64,000 bases of DNA, from assembly GCA_026169045.1 (NCBI GenBank), contig JAPFDH010000007.1:1-64000 (forward strand), in the 5' to 3' direction. This DNA is from Lachnospiraceae bacterium. Its GTDB lineage: Bacteria > Bacillota > Clostridia > Lachnospirales > Lachnospiraceae. Shown here in pieces: positions 44,669-54,377 of the stretch (position 1 is the stretch's first letter; each line of letters starts with the position of its first letter). Made by a program: the position numbers and the translations under genes. The notes under the pieces were generated by a model. The model did not search any database, was not told the DNA's origin, and saw nothing but the letters and a program-made list of their open reading frames with translations.

Positions 44669-46165
44669 ATGGATATCAATATGAGTATTGCGAAACTGGT
44701 AAAATATGGTCTGGATACGGGATTATTGCCAAAGGAAGAAAAAGTGTATGCGACCAATCAGATTTTGGAGGTTCTTCATCTGGAAGAGTATTCCGAGCCG
44801 GAGGAAATAGGAGAAGAAATCTGTCTGGAAGATACGTTACGGGAGCTTTTGGATTATGCGTATGAAAATGGATTGTTGGCGGAAAACAGTGTGGTTTATA
44901 GGGATTTGTTTGATACAAAACTGATGAACTGTCTTATGCCGCGTCCGGCTCAGGTCATTGATGAATTTTGGAAGCGCTATGAGCATTCTCCAAAGGATGC
45001 CACCGCATATTATTATAAGTTAAGCCAGGATTCCGATTATATTCGCCGTTACCGTGTTTGTCGGGACAGAAAATGGGTGACGAAAACAGAGTATGGTGAT
45101 CTGGATATTACCATCAATCTTTCTAAGCCGGAAAAAGATCCGAAAGCGATTGCGGCAGCAAAGAAGATGAAGCAAAGCGGATATCCGAAATGCTTGCTTT
45201 GCCGGGAAAACGAAGGGTATGCGGGCAGAGTCAACCATCCGGCCAGACAAAATCACCGTATTATTCCGTTGAAGATCAATGATTCCCAATGGGGATTTCA
45301 GTATTCTCCCTATGTATACTATAATGAGCATTGTATTGTTTTCTGTGGTGAACACGTTCCCATGAAAATTGACCGCACCACATTCCGCAAGCTATTTGAT
45401 TTCGTAAAACAGTTTCCCCATTATTTTTTGGGATCCAATGCTGATCTTCCCATTGTGGGAGGCTCCATTTTGACACATGACCATTATCAGGGAGGTAATT
45501 ATGAATTTGCCATGGCAAAGGCTCCTGTGGAACAGACCTATTGCATCAGCGGTTATGAGGATGTGGAAGTGGGAAGAGTAAAATGGCCTATGTCTGTTTT
45601 GCGTATCCGCCATGCCGATGAGACACGGCTGATTGATCTGGGAGAACATATTTTAAATGTGTGGAGAGGCTATACCGATGCAAAAAGCGATATCTTTGCC
45701 GAAACGGATGGAGAAGCGCATAATACCGTGACTCCTATTGCCAGAATGCGGGACGGAATGTATGAATTGGATCTTGTTCTCAGAAACAATATTACAACAA
45801 AGGAACATCCTCTTGGCTTATATCATCCGCATGCGGAACTTCATCACATTAAGAAGGAAAATATCGGTTTGATTGAAGTTATGGGATTGGCAGTTCTGCC
45901 GGCACGTTTGAAAGAAGAGATGGAATGTCTGGAAACATATTTGGTTTCCGGAGAGGATATTCGCAGCAATCCATTGATTGAAAAACATGCTGACTGGGCA
46001 GAAGAAATAAAAAAGAAATATGAAGTCATCACACAGGAGAATGTATCCGGTATTGTCCAGGATGAGATTGGTCTGGTATTTGCGAAAGTTTTGGAACATG
46101 CCGGTGTTTATAAACGGACGGAAGAAGGAAAGCAAGGCTTTGACCGTTTTGTCCATGTACTGTAA
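44669..46165 (+). CDS. galT: UDP-glucose--hexose-1-phosphate uridylyltransferase, class II
   Basis: A 498-aa enzyme that swaps UMP between UDP-glucose and galactose 1-phosphate. It is the Firmicute class II GalT: long N-terminal helical region, CLLCRENEGYAGR, ILTHDHYQGGNYEFAMA (active-site His), and HPHAELHHIKKENIGLIEVM. It starts at ATG 44669 after GTGAGGAG; a GTG at 44654 is less likely. It forms an operon with galK. GalE is not seen adjacent. A hairpin terminator follows. Confidence 0.93.
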   Translation: MDINMSIAKLVKYGLDTGLLPKEEKVYATNQILEVLHLEEYSEPEEIGEEICLEDTLRELLDYAYENGLLAENSVVYRDLFDTKLMNCLMPRPAQVIDEFWKRYEHSPKDATAYYYKLSQDSDYIRRYRVCRDRKWVTKTEYGDLDITINLSKPEKDPKAIAAAKKMKQSGYPKCLLCRENEGYAGRVNHPARQNHRIIPLKINDSQWGFQYSPYVYYNEHCIVFCGEHVPMKIDRTTFRKLFDFVKQFPHYFLGSNADLPIVGGSILTHDHYQGGNYEFAMAKAPVEQTYCISGYEDVEVGRVKWPMSVLRIRHADETRLIDLGEHILNVWRGYTDAKSDIFAETDGEAHNTVTPIARMRDGMYELDLVLRNNITTKEHPLGLYHPHAELHHIKKENIGLIEVMGLAVLPARLKEEMECLETYLVSGEDIRSNPLIEKHADWAEEIKKKYEVITQENVSGIVQDEIGLVFAKVLEHAGVYKRTEEGKQGFDRFVHVL

Positions 46166-46204
46166 GAACTAACAGGTATGAGATGATTTTTCGGTATTAA
46201 GAAT

Positions 46205-46262
46205 AACTGCGGTTTGGTTTTTGAATGGAGAGATTTCAATTCCAAATCGCAGTTGTTTTTTG
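46205..46262 (+). terminator. Terminator of the gal operon
   Basis: 13-bp stem with one mismatch (46205-46217 with 46242-46254), then a T run to 46262. Confidence 0.8.
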
Positions 46263-46373
46263 AAGAAAAATAAATTTTATCATCAAAGTTTTTTTGCTTT
46301 TCAAGTGGAAGTAGCCAAAAACAGGCGGGTATGTTATACTTTTGGCATGGAAGTAAAAAAAGGGAGAACAGGA

Positions 46374-47525
46374 ATGACAAGAAAGATTTGGATGGGTGCT
46401 GTTTTATGTGCAGTGACAATGGGAATACTAACGGGATGTTCCAGCTCGGCCGATAAAAGTAACCGGGAGGGAATGGAAAAATATCAGGCAGGCGATTATA
46501 TGGAGGCCAGCCGCTTATTCGGTCAGGCAATTTCTCAGGATAATGAAGAGCCGGAGTATTATGTGAATCAGGGAATGGCGCATATTCAGCTCCACCAGTG
46601 CGAAGAGGCAAAAGAAAATTTTATGAAAGCCTTAGAATTGGATCAGGAGTATGTCATGGCTTATCGCGGGATGGGACTGGTCTGTCTGGCGACAGAAAAT
46701 TACACAGAATCGATTGATTATTTTAATCAGGCGATCGCCCATTCAGACAGAACTATAGGAGAACTGGATTATGATTTGATTGGTTATCGGGCCGAGGCAG
46801 AAACAGGAGCAAAACGTTATGCAGAGGCGATTACTTCCTATACCCAGCTGATTGATCTGGGTGTGGATAAAACAGGGCACTATTTGAAACGGGGTCTGGT
46901 TTATGTTAAAAATAATCAAATGGATCCGGCATTGGAGGATTTTTCGGCGGCTATTCATGAAGAACCGGATAATTATGTGCTTTATCTGGAAATTTATCAG
47001 AACCTGAAAAAAACAGGAAATGAAGAAAGCGGTATTCAGTTTTTGAATCAGGCTTTGGAGATAGACGCAAAAACCGATGAAGAAATGGCCATGCGCGGAC
47101 AGGTGCTTGTCCTTCTCAATCGGCAGGAAGAGGCTGTGGAAATTTTTCAACAGGCAGCAGAAGGTGGATGTATGGAAGCCAGTTTTATGCTGGCAAAGTG
47201 CTATGAGGATATGGGAAAATATAGTGATGCTGAAATGGTATACCAGACTTTGCTGGCCAAAGGAAAAGAAAGTGCAAAGGTATATAATCAGCTGGCCATC
47301 TGCAAAATGAAACAGGGAGACTATGATAAAGCCCTTACGATGATTGATCAGGGGATCAGTATGGAAGAGTCGGATGCACTTCCTGACCTGTACTGGAATG
47401 AAGCAATGATTTACGAGGCAAAGAAAGATTATATACAGGCATATGAAAAACTGAAAGCCTATGGCGAAATGTTTTCGTATGAAGAAGATACAAAAAAGGA
47501 AATCGCCTTTTTAAAAACCAGATAA
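46374..47525 (+). CDS. TPR-repeat lipoprotein
   Basis: A 383-aa protein with a lipoprotein signal ending MGILTGC (Cys at about residue 23). At least eight tetratricopeptide repeats follow (REGMEKYQAGDYMEASRLFG, VMAYRGMGLVCLATENYTES, and others), forming a protein-binding solenoid outside the membrane. The start at 46374 has AAAGGGAG 7 bp upstream; earlier in-frame ATGs are rejected because they lie before or on that site. A TATACT at 46335-46340 may be the -10. The partner is unknown. hflX follows at 47557. Confidence 0.82.
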   Translation: MTRKIWMGAVLCAVTMGILTGCSSSADKSNREGMEKYQAGDYMEASRLFGQAISQDNEEPEYYVNQGMAHIQLHQCEEAKENFMKALELDQEYVMAYRGMGLVCLATENYTESIDYFNQAIAHSDRTIGELDYDLIGYRAEAETGAKRYAEAITSYTQLIDLGVDKTGHYLKRGLVYVKNNQMDPALEDFSAAIHEEPDNYVLYLEIYQNLKKTGNEESGIQFLNQALEIDAKTDEEMAMRGQVLVLLNRQEEAVEIFQQAAEGGCMEASFMLAKCYEDMGKYSDAEMVYQTLLAKGKESAKVYNQLAICKMKQGDYDKALTMIDQGISMEESDALPDLYWNEAMIYEAKKDYIQAYEKLKAYGEMFSYEEDTKKEIAFLKTR

Positions 47526-47556
47526 CATGTATGACTACCCAGGAAGGAGAACTTCT

Positions 47557-48816
47557 ATGATTGAAATAAAGCAGGAGCAGGAACGGTTGATTTTGTTTGG
47601 AGTGTCCGTCAACACAAAAAATTCTTCGGACATGAAAATGGAAGAATCGTTGGATGAGTTGGAAGAATTGGTTGCTACGGCCGGAGGTGTCACTTTGGCA
47701 AAAGTAGTGCAGAATTTGGAAAATCCAAATCCGGGAACTTATTTGGGAAAAGGAAAGATTGATGAGATCAGAGAATTGGCCAGGGAACTTCATGCCACGG
47801 GGGTCGTCTGTGATGATGAGCTTTCTCCGATCCAGCTGCGCAATTTGGAACAGGCGCTGGATATAAAGGTAATGGACCGAACTCTGGTTATCCTGGATAT
47901 TTTTGCTACCAGAGCAACGTCCAGCGAGGGAAAGATTCAGGTAGAACTGGCACAGCTTAAGTATCGGGCAGCCCGATTGGTTGGATTGGGAAATTCTTTA
48001 TCCAGGCTTGGAGGCGGTATTGGAACGAGAGGTCCCGGCGAGAGCAAATTGGAAATGGACAGAAGAAAGATTCATGCCAGAATTGGTCAGCTAAAATCGG
48101 AGCTAGTACAGGTAAAAACCCATCGGGATACCAATAGAAAACAGAGAAGTCAAACCCATATTCCTGTCATCGCTATTGTGGGATATACCAATGCCGGAAA
48201 ATCAACACTCCTGAATACACTTACAGGTGCCGGTATTTTGGCGGAGGATAAGTTGTTTGCCACATTGGATCCCACCACCAGAATGTATGAGTTGGATCGG
48301 GGAGAAAAGGTCTTGCTGACCGATACGGTAGGGTTTATTAATAAACTGCCGCACCATTTGATTGAAGCTTTCAAGAGTACATTGGAAGAAGCAAAATATG
48401 CCGATATGATTTTACATGTGGTGGACAGTTCCAATCCCTTCTTCCTTTCTCAAATGCATGTGGTATATGAGACCCTTCGTGATCTCGGTGTAGAAAATAA
48501 AACCATCATTACGCTATTTAACAAACAGGACAAAAGGGAAGGAAAAGGACTGTTAAGAGATTTTAAAGCCGATTATACTTTGGGAATATCAGCAAAAATG
48601 GGAACCGGTTTGGAAGATTTAAAAGCATTATTGACCAAGATCCTCAGAGAGCAAAAGACATATTTGGAACACAAGTTTTCTTATGGAGAGGCAGGAAAAA
48701 TTCAGTTAATCCGAAAATATGGGCAGCTTTTGGAAGAGGAATATGTGGAAGATGGAATTTTGGTAAAAGGGTATGTGCCGAAGGAGCTATTCGGAAAGCT
48801 GGAAGTGAATAAGTAA
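47557..48816 (+). CDS. hflX: Ribosome-associated GTPase HflX
   Basis: A 419-aa GTPase that binds 50S subunits and splits stalled ribosomes. The N-terminal HflX domain contains NPGTYLGKGKIDEIREL and LVGLGNSLSRLGGGIGTRGP. The G domain has G1 GYTNAGKST, G3 DTVGF and G4 NKQD. It starts at ATG 47557 with GAAGGAG upstream. Its terminator hairpin lies inside the 3-prime end of the convergent AraC gene. Confidence 0.93.
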   Translation: MIEIKQEQERLILFGVSVNTKNSSDMKMEESLDELEELVATAGGVTLAKVVQNLENPNPGTYLGKGKIDEIRELARELHATGVVCDDELSPIQLRNLEQALDIKVMDRTLVILDIFATRATSSEGKIQVELAQLKYRAARLVGLGNSLSRLGGGIGTRGPGESKLEMDRRKIHARIGQLKSELVQVKTHRDTNRKQRSQTHIPVIAIVGYTNAGKSTLLNTLTGAGILAEDKLFATLDPTTRMYELDRGEKVLLTDTVGFINKLPHHLIEAFKSTLEEAKYADMILHVVDSSNPFFLSQMHVVYETLRDLGVENKTIITLFNKQDKREGKGLLRDFKADYTLGISAKMGTGLEDLKALLTKILREQKTYLEHKFSYGEAGKIQLIRKYGQLLEEEYVEDGILVKGYVPKELFGKLEVNK

Positions 48817-48818
48817 CG

Positions 48819-49622
48819 TTATGACCGGTATGTCCGTGGGGAGATACCGGTTTTTTTCTTAAAATATCCGGAAAAATAGTGCTCATCGGAAAATCCGGAT
48901 TGTTCCGCTATTTCCCGGATGGGCAGCCGGGTATTTTTTAACATGATTTTCGCATATTCAATCCGCCGGTTTTCCACATATTCTATGGGCGTTGTTCCGA
49001 GATAGCAGCGAAAAAGGCGAATTACTTGAGAATGGGAGAGGTATACCTGGTGAGCCAGATCATCAATACGGATTTGCTCTCGGAAATGCTCGTCCAGATA
49101 ATGCTTCATAAAAGAAACGGTTGAAGGCAGCGGGGTCAGACTCATCTGTCTTTTTTTCATATAAATAAATTGCAGAAATTTGTGAAAGATAAGGCAAATG
49201 GAATCGGCTGCCTGACTGCCAGGAATGGTTTGGGCAATGGTCAGAATGTCCCGGAAAAAGGATTCGGTGGGAGTTTTGGGAAGGTAATGGGTATGGAGAA
49301 GATCATAAGAGGACAGGAGATTGGAAACCAAATCTCCGTAGCAATTCATCCATATTTTGGTCCATGGATTTTTTTTATCCGAATAGTAGTTATGATGTTC
49401 TCCCTGGTGAAGCAGATAGGTATCTCCGGCAGAAGGATGAAAAATCCCTTCCGGAGTTTCTATGGTTCCGCTTCCTGCGATAATATATTCCATGCAGAGT
49501 ATGGAAGAATGATTTCGGATGATATGATAGGTTCCATCACAATACGATATTCCTGCCAGTTCCACCTCAAAAGGGCGGGGAGAAAATTCGGATGGCGTAA
49601 ATTGGTAGATTTCTTCTCTCAT
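48819..49622 (-). CDS. AraC-family regulator divergent from a GH2 gene
   Basis: A 267-aa regulator. N-terminal cupin-like sensor (AGSGTIETPEGIFHPSAGDT, LLHQGEHHNYY) and C-terminal double HTH (IRIDDLAHQVYLSHSQVIRL, then LPIREIAEQSGFSDEHYFSG). It is divergent from the GH2 gene at 49738, so it is probably that gene's sugar-responsive activator. The ATG at 49622 is 8 bp after GTGAGGA and preferred over the one at 49628. The C-terminal codons contain the hflX terminator stem. Confidence 0.88.
   Translation of the reverse strand: MREEIYQFTPSEFSPRPFEVELAGISYCDGTYHIIRNHSSILCMEYIIAGSGTIETPEGIFHPSAGDTYLLHQGEHHNYYSDKKNPWTKIWMNCYGDLVSNLLSSYDLLHTHYLPKTPTESFFRDILTIAQTIPGSQAADSICLIFHKFLQFIYMKKRQMSLTPLPSTVSFMKHYLDEHFREQIRIDDLAHQVYLSHSQVIRLFRCYLGTTPIEYVENRRIEYAKIMLKNTRLPIREIAEQSGFSDEHYFSGYFKKKTGISPRTYRS
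48824..48857 (+). terminator. hflX terminator embedded in the convergent AraC coding sequence
   Basis: 8-bp stem (48824-48831 with 48844-48851) and a T run to 48857. The same bases encode the last residues (KKTGISPRTYRS) of the AraC protein on the other strand. Confidence 0.8.
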
Positions 49623-49737
49623 GCGCATATTCCTCACTTTTTTGCTTAAAATACCCATACAAATAGGGAGTTAATACTATTATAATACAAGATATGAAAC
49701 ATTGCTATAGAAAGCAGAAGAGTAGGAGGAAAACAAA

Positions 49738-51447
49738 ATGGAAATACCCAGAAAGGAACATCCCCAGCCGCAAATGGAGCGCAAAGACTGGATCAATTTA
49801 AATGGTGAATGGGAATTTGAAGAAGATCCGGGATGCAGTGGGGAAGAAAGAAAAATCTATGAAAAACCGTTCAGTCAGAAAATATGTGTGCCATTTTGTC
49901 CGGAAAGTGAACTGTCCGGAATTGGTAAAAAGGATTTTATGAATTGTGTCTGGTACCGAAAAACTGTAAAAACACCGGAACATTGGAACACCGGACATAT
50001 TTTTCTTCATTTTGGTGCTGTGGATTACCAGGCAGATGTGTACGTTAATCATATACATATGGGTACACATTGCGGAGGATATACATCGTTTTGTATGGAT
50101 GTAACACAGCAATGGAACACGGATGGAGAAAATATAATCGCTGTGTGTGCAAAAGATGATGTGCGCTGTGGTTTGCAGCCAAAGGGAAAACAAAGTTCTC
50201 TGTTCTTTTCCCACGCTTGTGATTATACCAGAACCACGGGAATCTGGCAGACTGTATGGATGGAATATGTTCCAAAACAGTATATTAAATCGGTAAAATA
50301 TTATCCGGATGCTGAAAACGGAACATTATTGATTCAGGCCAAAGTAGAAGGAGAAGGTGTGTTAAAAGCAGAAGCCTTTTATCAAGGAAAACCTATGGCA
50401 ACAGGCAGTGTCATTTGCAAAAAGGAGATGGTATCCTTGACGCTTCCGTTGGAAGAAAAGCATCTGTGGGAACTGGGAGAGGGAAATTTATATGACTTGG
50501 TTTTGCAGTTTGGAGAAGATGAAGTGAATAGTTACTTTGGACTGCGCGATATTGCATTAAAAGGAATGCATTTTCAGCTGAACGGCAGAACTGTATTTCA
50601 AAGGCTTGTTTTGGATCAGGGATTCTATCCGGACGGAATATACACCGCACCTAGTGATGAGGCGCTTATTCGTGATATTCAGATTTCCATGGATGCCGGA
50701 TTTAATGGTGCCCGTCTGCATCAGAAAATTTTTGAACCCCGCTTTTTGTATCACTGTGATAGGATGGGATATATGGTTTGGGGAGAACATGCGAACTGGG
50801 GATTGGATCTTTCCAATGCGAAGACCTTGGGTACTTTTCTTCCGGAGTGGATCGAAGCACTGGAGCGTGATTTTAATCATCCTTCTATCATTGGCTGGTG
50901 CCCGTTCAATGAAACCTGGGATTTTGAAGGAAGACGTCAATGGGATCGAATTCTGGAAACCGTATATGATGCGACAAAAGCGATAGATCCGACCCGTCCA
51001 TGTATTGATACCAGCGGAAATTTCCATGTTAAGACGGATATTTTTGATGTGCATGATTATGAACAGGATCCGAAAATATGGAAAGAACGGTATGATAAGT
51101 TTCGTGATGGTGTTTTGGAGGATCGTTTGTATGAGCGCCAGACATATCGTGGAGAGCCATCTTTCGTCAGTGAGTACGGTGGCATTAAATGGGATGTGGA
51201 TCAGACCATTGCCAGCTGGGGATATGGCAATGCACCGAAGACGGAAGAAGAATATATGCAGCGCTATGAGGGTTTAACTGCAGCCTTGCTGGATAATGAA
51301 CGCTTTATGGGATTTTGTTATACACAGTTATATGATGTGGAACAGGAAAAGAATGGGATCTATACATACGAAAGAAAGAGAAAATTTGATTTGCGAAGAA
51401 TAAGGGAAGCAAACAAGAGAAAAGCGGCATGTGAAAAGGAAATGTAA
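49738..51447 (+). CDS. Glycoside hydrolase family 2 enzyme
   Basis: A 569-aa cytoplasmic glycosidase with the GH2 order: sugar-binding jelly roll (INLNGEWEFEEDP, then FGAVDYQADVYVN), immunoglobulin-like domain, then TIM barrel. The likely acid/base Glu lies in GWCPFNETWDF and the nucleophile Glu in PSFVSEYGG. It is shorter than LacZ, lacking the C-terminal beta-galactosidase domains, so beta-galactosidase, glucuronidase and mannosidase activities all remain possible. AGGAGG upstream, with TATAAT at 49681-49686 as a likely -10. The divergent AraC gene is the probable regulator. Confidence 0.88.
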   Translation: MEIPRKEHPQPQMERKDWINLNGEWEFEEDPGCSGEERKIYEKPFSQKICVPFCPESELSGIGKKDFMNCVWYRKTVKTPEHWNTGHIFLHFGAVDYQADVYVNHIHMGTHCGGYTSFCMDVTQQWNTDGENIIAVCAKDDVRCGLQPKGKQSSLFFSHACDYTRTTGIWQTVWMEYVPKQYIKSVKYYPDAENGTLLIQAKVEGEGVLKAEAFYQGKPMATGSVICKKEMVSLTLPLEEKHLWELGEGNLYDLVLQFGEDEVNSYFGLRDIALKGMHFQLNGRTVFQRLVLDQGFYPDGIYTAPSDEALIRDIQISMDAGFNGARLHQKIFEPRFLYHCDRMGYMVWGEHANWGLDLSNAKTLGTFLPEWIEALERDFNHPSIIGWCPFNETWDFEGRRQWDRILETVYDATKAIDPTRPCIDTSGNFHVKTDIFDVHDYEQDPKIWKERYDKFRDGVLEDRLYERQTYRGEPSFVSEYGGIKWDVDQTIASWGYGNAPKTEEEYMQRYEGLTAALLDNERFMGFCYTQLYDVEQEKNGIYTYERKRKFDLRRIREANKRKAACEKEM

Positions 51448-51507
51448 ATTGCGGACAGTCGCCATATGTGTATGCAGGCATCCGCCCAAAGCTTGCCATC
51501 TACGCGC

Positions 51508-51547
51508 AAAAAAATCGCTCAGCATACAAGAACTGAGCGATTTTTTT
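51508..51547. terminator. Strong bidirectional terminator
   Basis: 15-bp perfect stem (51508-51522 with 51533-51547) that includes A and T runs at both ends, between convergent GH2 and glycosyltransferase genes. Confidence 0.92.
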
Positions 51548-51573
51548 ATATAAATGACTATCATAAATATTCG

Positions 51574-52830
51574 TTATTGACGAATCTGCTGAAGATTCTT
51601 ACATACAGAATGCTGAATCGGTGTCCACTGAACTTTCTTAAAGAGAGCACAGATAGCAATCGGGATATATGTAAACATAAAGATCGGGAAGGTAAACAAA
51701 TACATGATCTTCTTGTACCATACCGAATGAATTTGATTCCATTCGGTAATTGTAGTAACAGTACCAAACAGGAACAGAGATGTATATACACTTAAAATGG
51801 TGTTGATTACCTGATAAGCTGCCATATCAAATACAGCGTCATTTCCCGTCAGTAAACCGGATAATAAGAATGCACCATTAACGAATACAGTAAGCAAGGT
51901 AAGAAGAGTAGCAGGTGCAATTGTCATTAACATATCATAACACTGGAAACGACGGCCTGTAAAACAACCTTTAATCAAATTGTTTCCATAATTTGCAAAT
52001 ACCTGATAGAAACCTTTTGCCCATCTCAGACGCTGATTCCATGCTTCTTTGAAGCGGATCGGCTGTTCATCATACAAAATAGCACTTTCACAATAACCAA
52101 TGACTTCTCCGTGTACGATATTGTCTACAGAAAACTCAATATCTTCTGTCAGCAAATGATGTTTCCAACCGTGATTCTTTTTGATAATCTTACTGGAAAC
52201 CAAAAATCCGGTTCCGGAGATGGCGCAACTGGTATGGCAAGTCATTCTGGCACCATTTAAATATTTGGATTCGCGTAAAAACCAAAGCGCATATCCGGCA
52301 GAAATCCAGTTTGAATCATAATTCTTAGAATTTCGATAGCTGGTAAGAACCTGATAACCGTTATCGAAAACTTTATTCATTTCAGCAACGAAGTTTTCAT
52401 CCAGAATATTATCGGCATCAAATACAAAATAGCCTTCGTAATAATCAATTCCGACACTTTTCTCGATCTGAGAGAAAGCGTAGTCAAGCGCATATCCTTT
52501 TCCCACTTGGTTACGATTGAAACGTTCGTATACATTCGCACCATGCTGACGTGCGATTTCGGCGGTATTATCGGTACAGTTGTCAGCCACTACAATGATA
52601 TCCAGAAGTTCCTTTGGATAATGCTGCGCGTGAATGCTTTCCAAAAGGTTGGCAATAACAGAACTCTCATTCCGGGCAGAAATCAATACAGCAAATTTGT
52701 GTTGTTTTTTTGCTTGGTATTCCTTTCGCTTTACAAAGAAACGAATTAAAACGAATACGAGCTGATAGGCATAACAGGCAAAAAACAAACACAAGATCAA
52801 CAAATTGAAATACATGATAAATGTGACCAT
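51574..52830 (-). CDS. Membrane glycosyltransferase family 2 (processive-type)
   Basis: A 418-aa GT2 protein. One N-terminal membrane helix (2-32), cytoplasmic GT-A domain with AVLISARNESSVIANLLESI, VVADNCTDNT, FDADN (metal), TEDIEF (base) and QRLRWAKG, then three or four C-terminal helices. The D, DxD, TED and Q(R)xRW set is that of processive synthases such as hyaluronan or poly-GlcNAc synthases, so it may make an exopolysaccharide from UDP-sugars; the polymer is unknown. GGAGG upstream. It is monocistronic, with about 530 bp of non-coding DNA upstream. Confidence 0.88.
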   Translation of the reverse strand: MVTFIMYFNLLILCLFFACYAYQLVFVLIRFFVKRKEYQAKKQHKFAVLISARNESSVIANLLESIHAQHYPKELLDIIVVADNCTDNTAEIARQHGANVYERFNRNQVGKGYALDYAFSQIEKSVGIDYYEGYFVFDADNILDENFVAEMNKVFDNGYQVLTSYRNSKNYDSNWISAGYALWFLRESKYLNGARMTCHTSCAISGTGFLVSSKIIKKNHGWKHHLLTEDIEFSVDNIVHGEVIGYCESAILYDEQPIRFKEAWNQRLRWAKGFYQVFANYGNNLIKGCFTGRRFQCYDMLMTIAPATLLTLLTVFVNGAFLLSGLLTGNDAVFDMAAYQVINTILSVYTSLFLFGTVTTITEWNQIHSVWYKKIMYLFTFPIFMFTYIPIAICALFKKVQWTPIQHSVCKNLQQIRQ

Positions 52831-53296
52831 TGTGAATCCTCCAATTCATAATTTGTTTAAATTTTTCAAGATATACTGCGCACAATGGGGAAGAAGTTAA
52901 GTCTTTCCATTGCTTTTTTGACTGGCATAAGTATAATACAAAATTTGTGTCCAAAGTGTGAAGAGATTATTAAGAAATGCAGTCAATGGTCAAAAAAATG
53001 TAAGAAATAAGGGAAAACAGCTTTTCTTAATACGGTTTTCGGAAGGGGAAAATAGGAAAAGATGGCAGGTTCTTTATATGTATATTATGAACACAATGTT
53101 AAAATATGAATGAAATATGAATAAAATGAATGAGGAACAGAAAAACAAGATATTGTTTTGAAAAAAATAACAGAAAATATTTAGTAAAACTCGTAAAAAT
53201 CATAAGAAATTAACAAAAGAAGAGAAAAGATGAATAAGAAGATGAAAAAATAAGGATTTTATCGTTGAATGAAAAACTTTTATATGAAAGAAAAAA
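52831..53296. other. Long AT-rich intergenic region
   Basis: About 465 bp upstream of the glycosyltransferase (-) and downstream of the PHP gene (-). No gene supported. It holds a TATAAT-like sequence near 52930-52940 and long A-rich, T-poor stretches (53090-53290) on the plus strand. Its length suggests a regulatory leader for the glycosyltransferase, but I see no known riboswitch. Confidence 0.4.
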
Positions 53297-53360
53297 ATGT
53301 AAGATATCCGAAAGATTTCTTCCTTTTTTATTTGGCCGAAATCTTCCGGATATCTTACAT
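53297..53360 (-). terminator. Terminator with a 23-bp stem after the PHP gene
   Basis: Arms 53297-53319 and 53338-53360 pair with a single mismatch, and a T7 run follows on the minus strand. It begins 1 bp past the PHP stop codon. The stem is unusually long for a terminator. Confidence 0.85.
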
Positions 53361-53361
53361 T

Positions 53362-54075
53362 TTACATAATCGAGTGAAAATAACATTTTAGTTTGTCCGG
53401 ATAATCATTCATAATCAACTCTCTGGGAAAGGAAAGATCAGCCAGTAGCTGTTCGGCAAAAGCGGAATCACCGATATGGCGTTTGCCATGGCTGTCGCTT
53501 CCGATTAATATCGGAACCTGGAAACGGACACATAAGGGAAGAAGAATCTGGTAACAGGCAGCTGCATTTCCACGGTAGCCGGTTGGGGACAGGGAACTTT
53601 CGTTGACTTCAAGAAGTACATGATATTGTTTGGCAGCCCTGACCAGTGCTTCATAATCAATGGGATAACGGGAATCATCCGGATGACCGATAATCGTTAC
53701 ATACGGATTTTTCATGGCACCAATATAGCTGTTTGTATTTTCTTCTTTTGTTCCCGGTCTGAGACAGGGAGGGTGAAGGCTTGCAATCCCATAATCCAGG
53801 CAGGATAGGGTGTCATTGTCCAAATCCAGTGCTCCATTATAATCGATGATATTGACTTCGGCGCCAAAGAGAACCGGAAGGGAAAAACGTTTTCTGGGTG
53901 CATGTTTTAAACTGCGAAAGTAAGAGGCTTTTGCCGATCCGACTATAGCGGGTGCATGGTCACTGATCCCTAAAAGTGTGAGATGACGAAGAGAAGCCTC
54001 TTTTGCCATTTCATTGATGGTGTCAGTAGTACCATGTCCACTGGCGATTGTGTGGGTATGTAAATCAATTAACAT
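53362..54075 (-). CDS. PHP-domain phosphoesterase (YcdX-like)
   Basis: A 237-aa PHP-family metal phosphoesterase. Metal ligands are visible in IDLHTHTIASGHGT, GISDHAP, FGAEVNI, IGHPDD and LIGSDSHG, the YcdX-type order that binds three metals. The substrate is unknown; YcdX acts on simple phosphate esters. It is divergent from the BMC operon promoter but not clearly connected with it. Confidence 0.88.
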   Translation of the reverse strand: MLIDLHTHTIASGHGTTDTINEMAKEASLRHLTLLGISDHAPAIVGSAKASYFRSLKHAPRKRFSLPVLFGAEVNIIDYNGALDLDNDTLSCLDYGIASLHPPCLRPGTKEENTNSYIGAMKNPYVTIIGHPDDSRYPIDYEALVRAAKQYHVLLEVNESSLSPTGYRGNAAACYQILLPLCVRFQVPILIGSDSHGKRHIGDSAFAEQLLADLSFPRELIMNDYPDKLKCYFHSIM

Positions 54076-54194
54076 AAGTATTACTCCGTTTTCTATCTTG
54101 AGTTACCGGTAAATAGTAAATAACTGTATATAGTATGGTTCTCATCCGTAAAAAAGTCAAGACCCAAACGAAAACAGGCATAAAAATAATTGAA

Positions 54195-54280
54195 AACCAC
54201 AAAAACACAGAAATATCCGCCGGAATAATATTGAAATTGTGTTGTTTTTCGTTGACATGAGGATGCTGTGGTGATATAAT
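54195..54280 (+). promoter_or_regulatory. Consensus promoter of the propanediol dehydratase operon, with AACCACAA box
   Basis: TTGACA (54252-54257), 17-bp spacer, TATAAT (54275-54280), a perfect SigA consensus. An AACCACAA box lies at 54195-54202, about 50 bp upstream. A promoter this strong for a catabolic operon implies tight regulation. Confidence 0.85.
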
Positions 54281-54377
54281 ATTGATGATAATATGTATAG
54301 TCTGTACTTGCGCAAACAGCAGTTTGTGCAATGCTAAAAAGAATACTTTTTTGCAATGCAGACGGAAAGGAGAAAGG

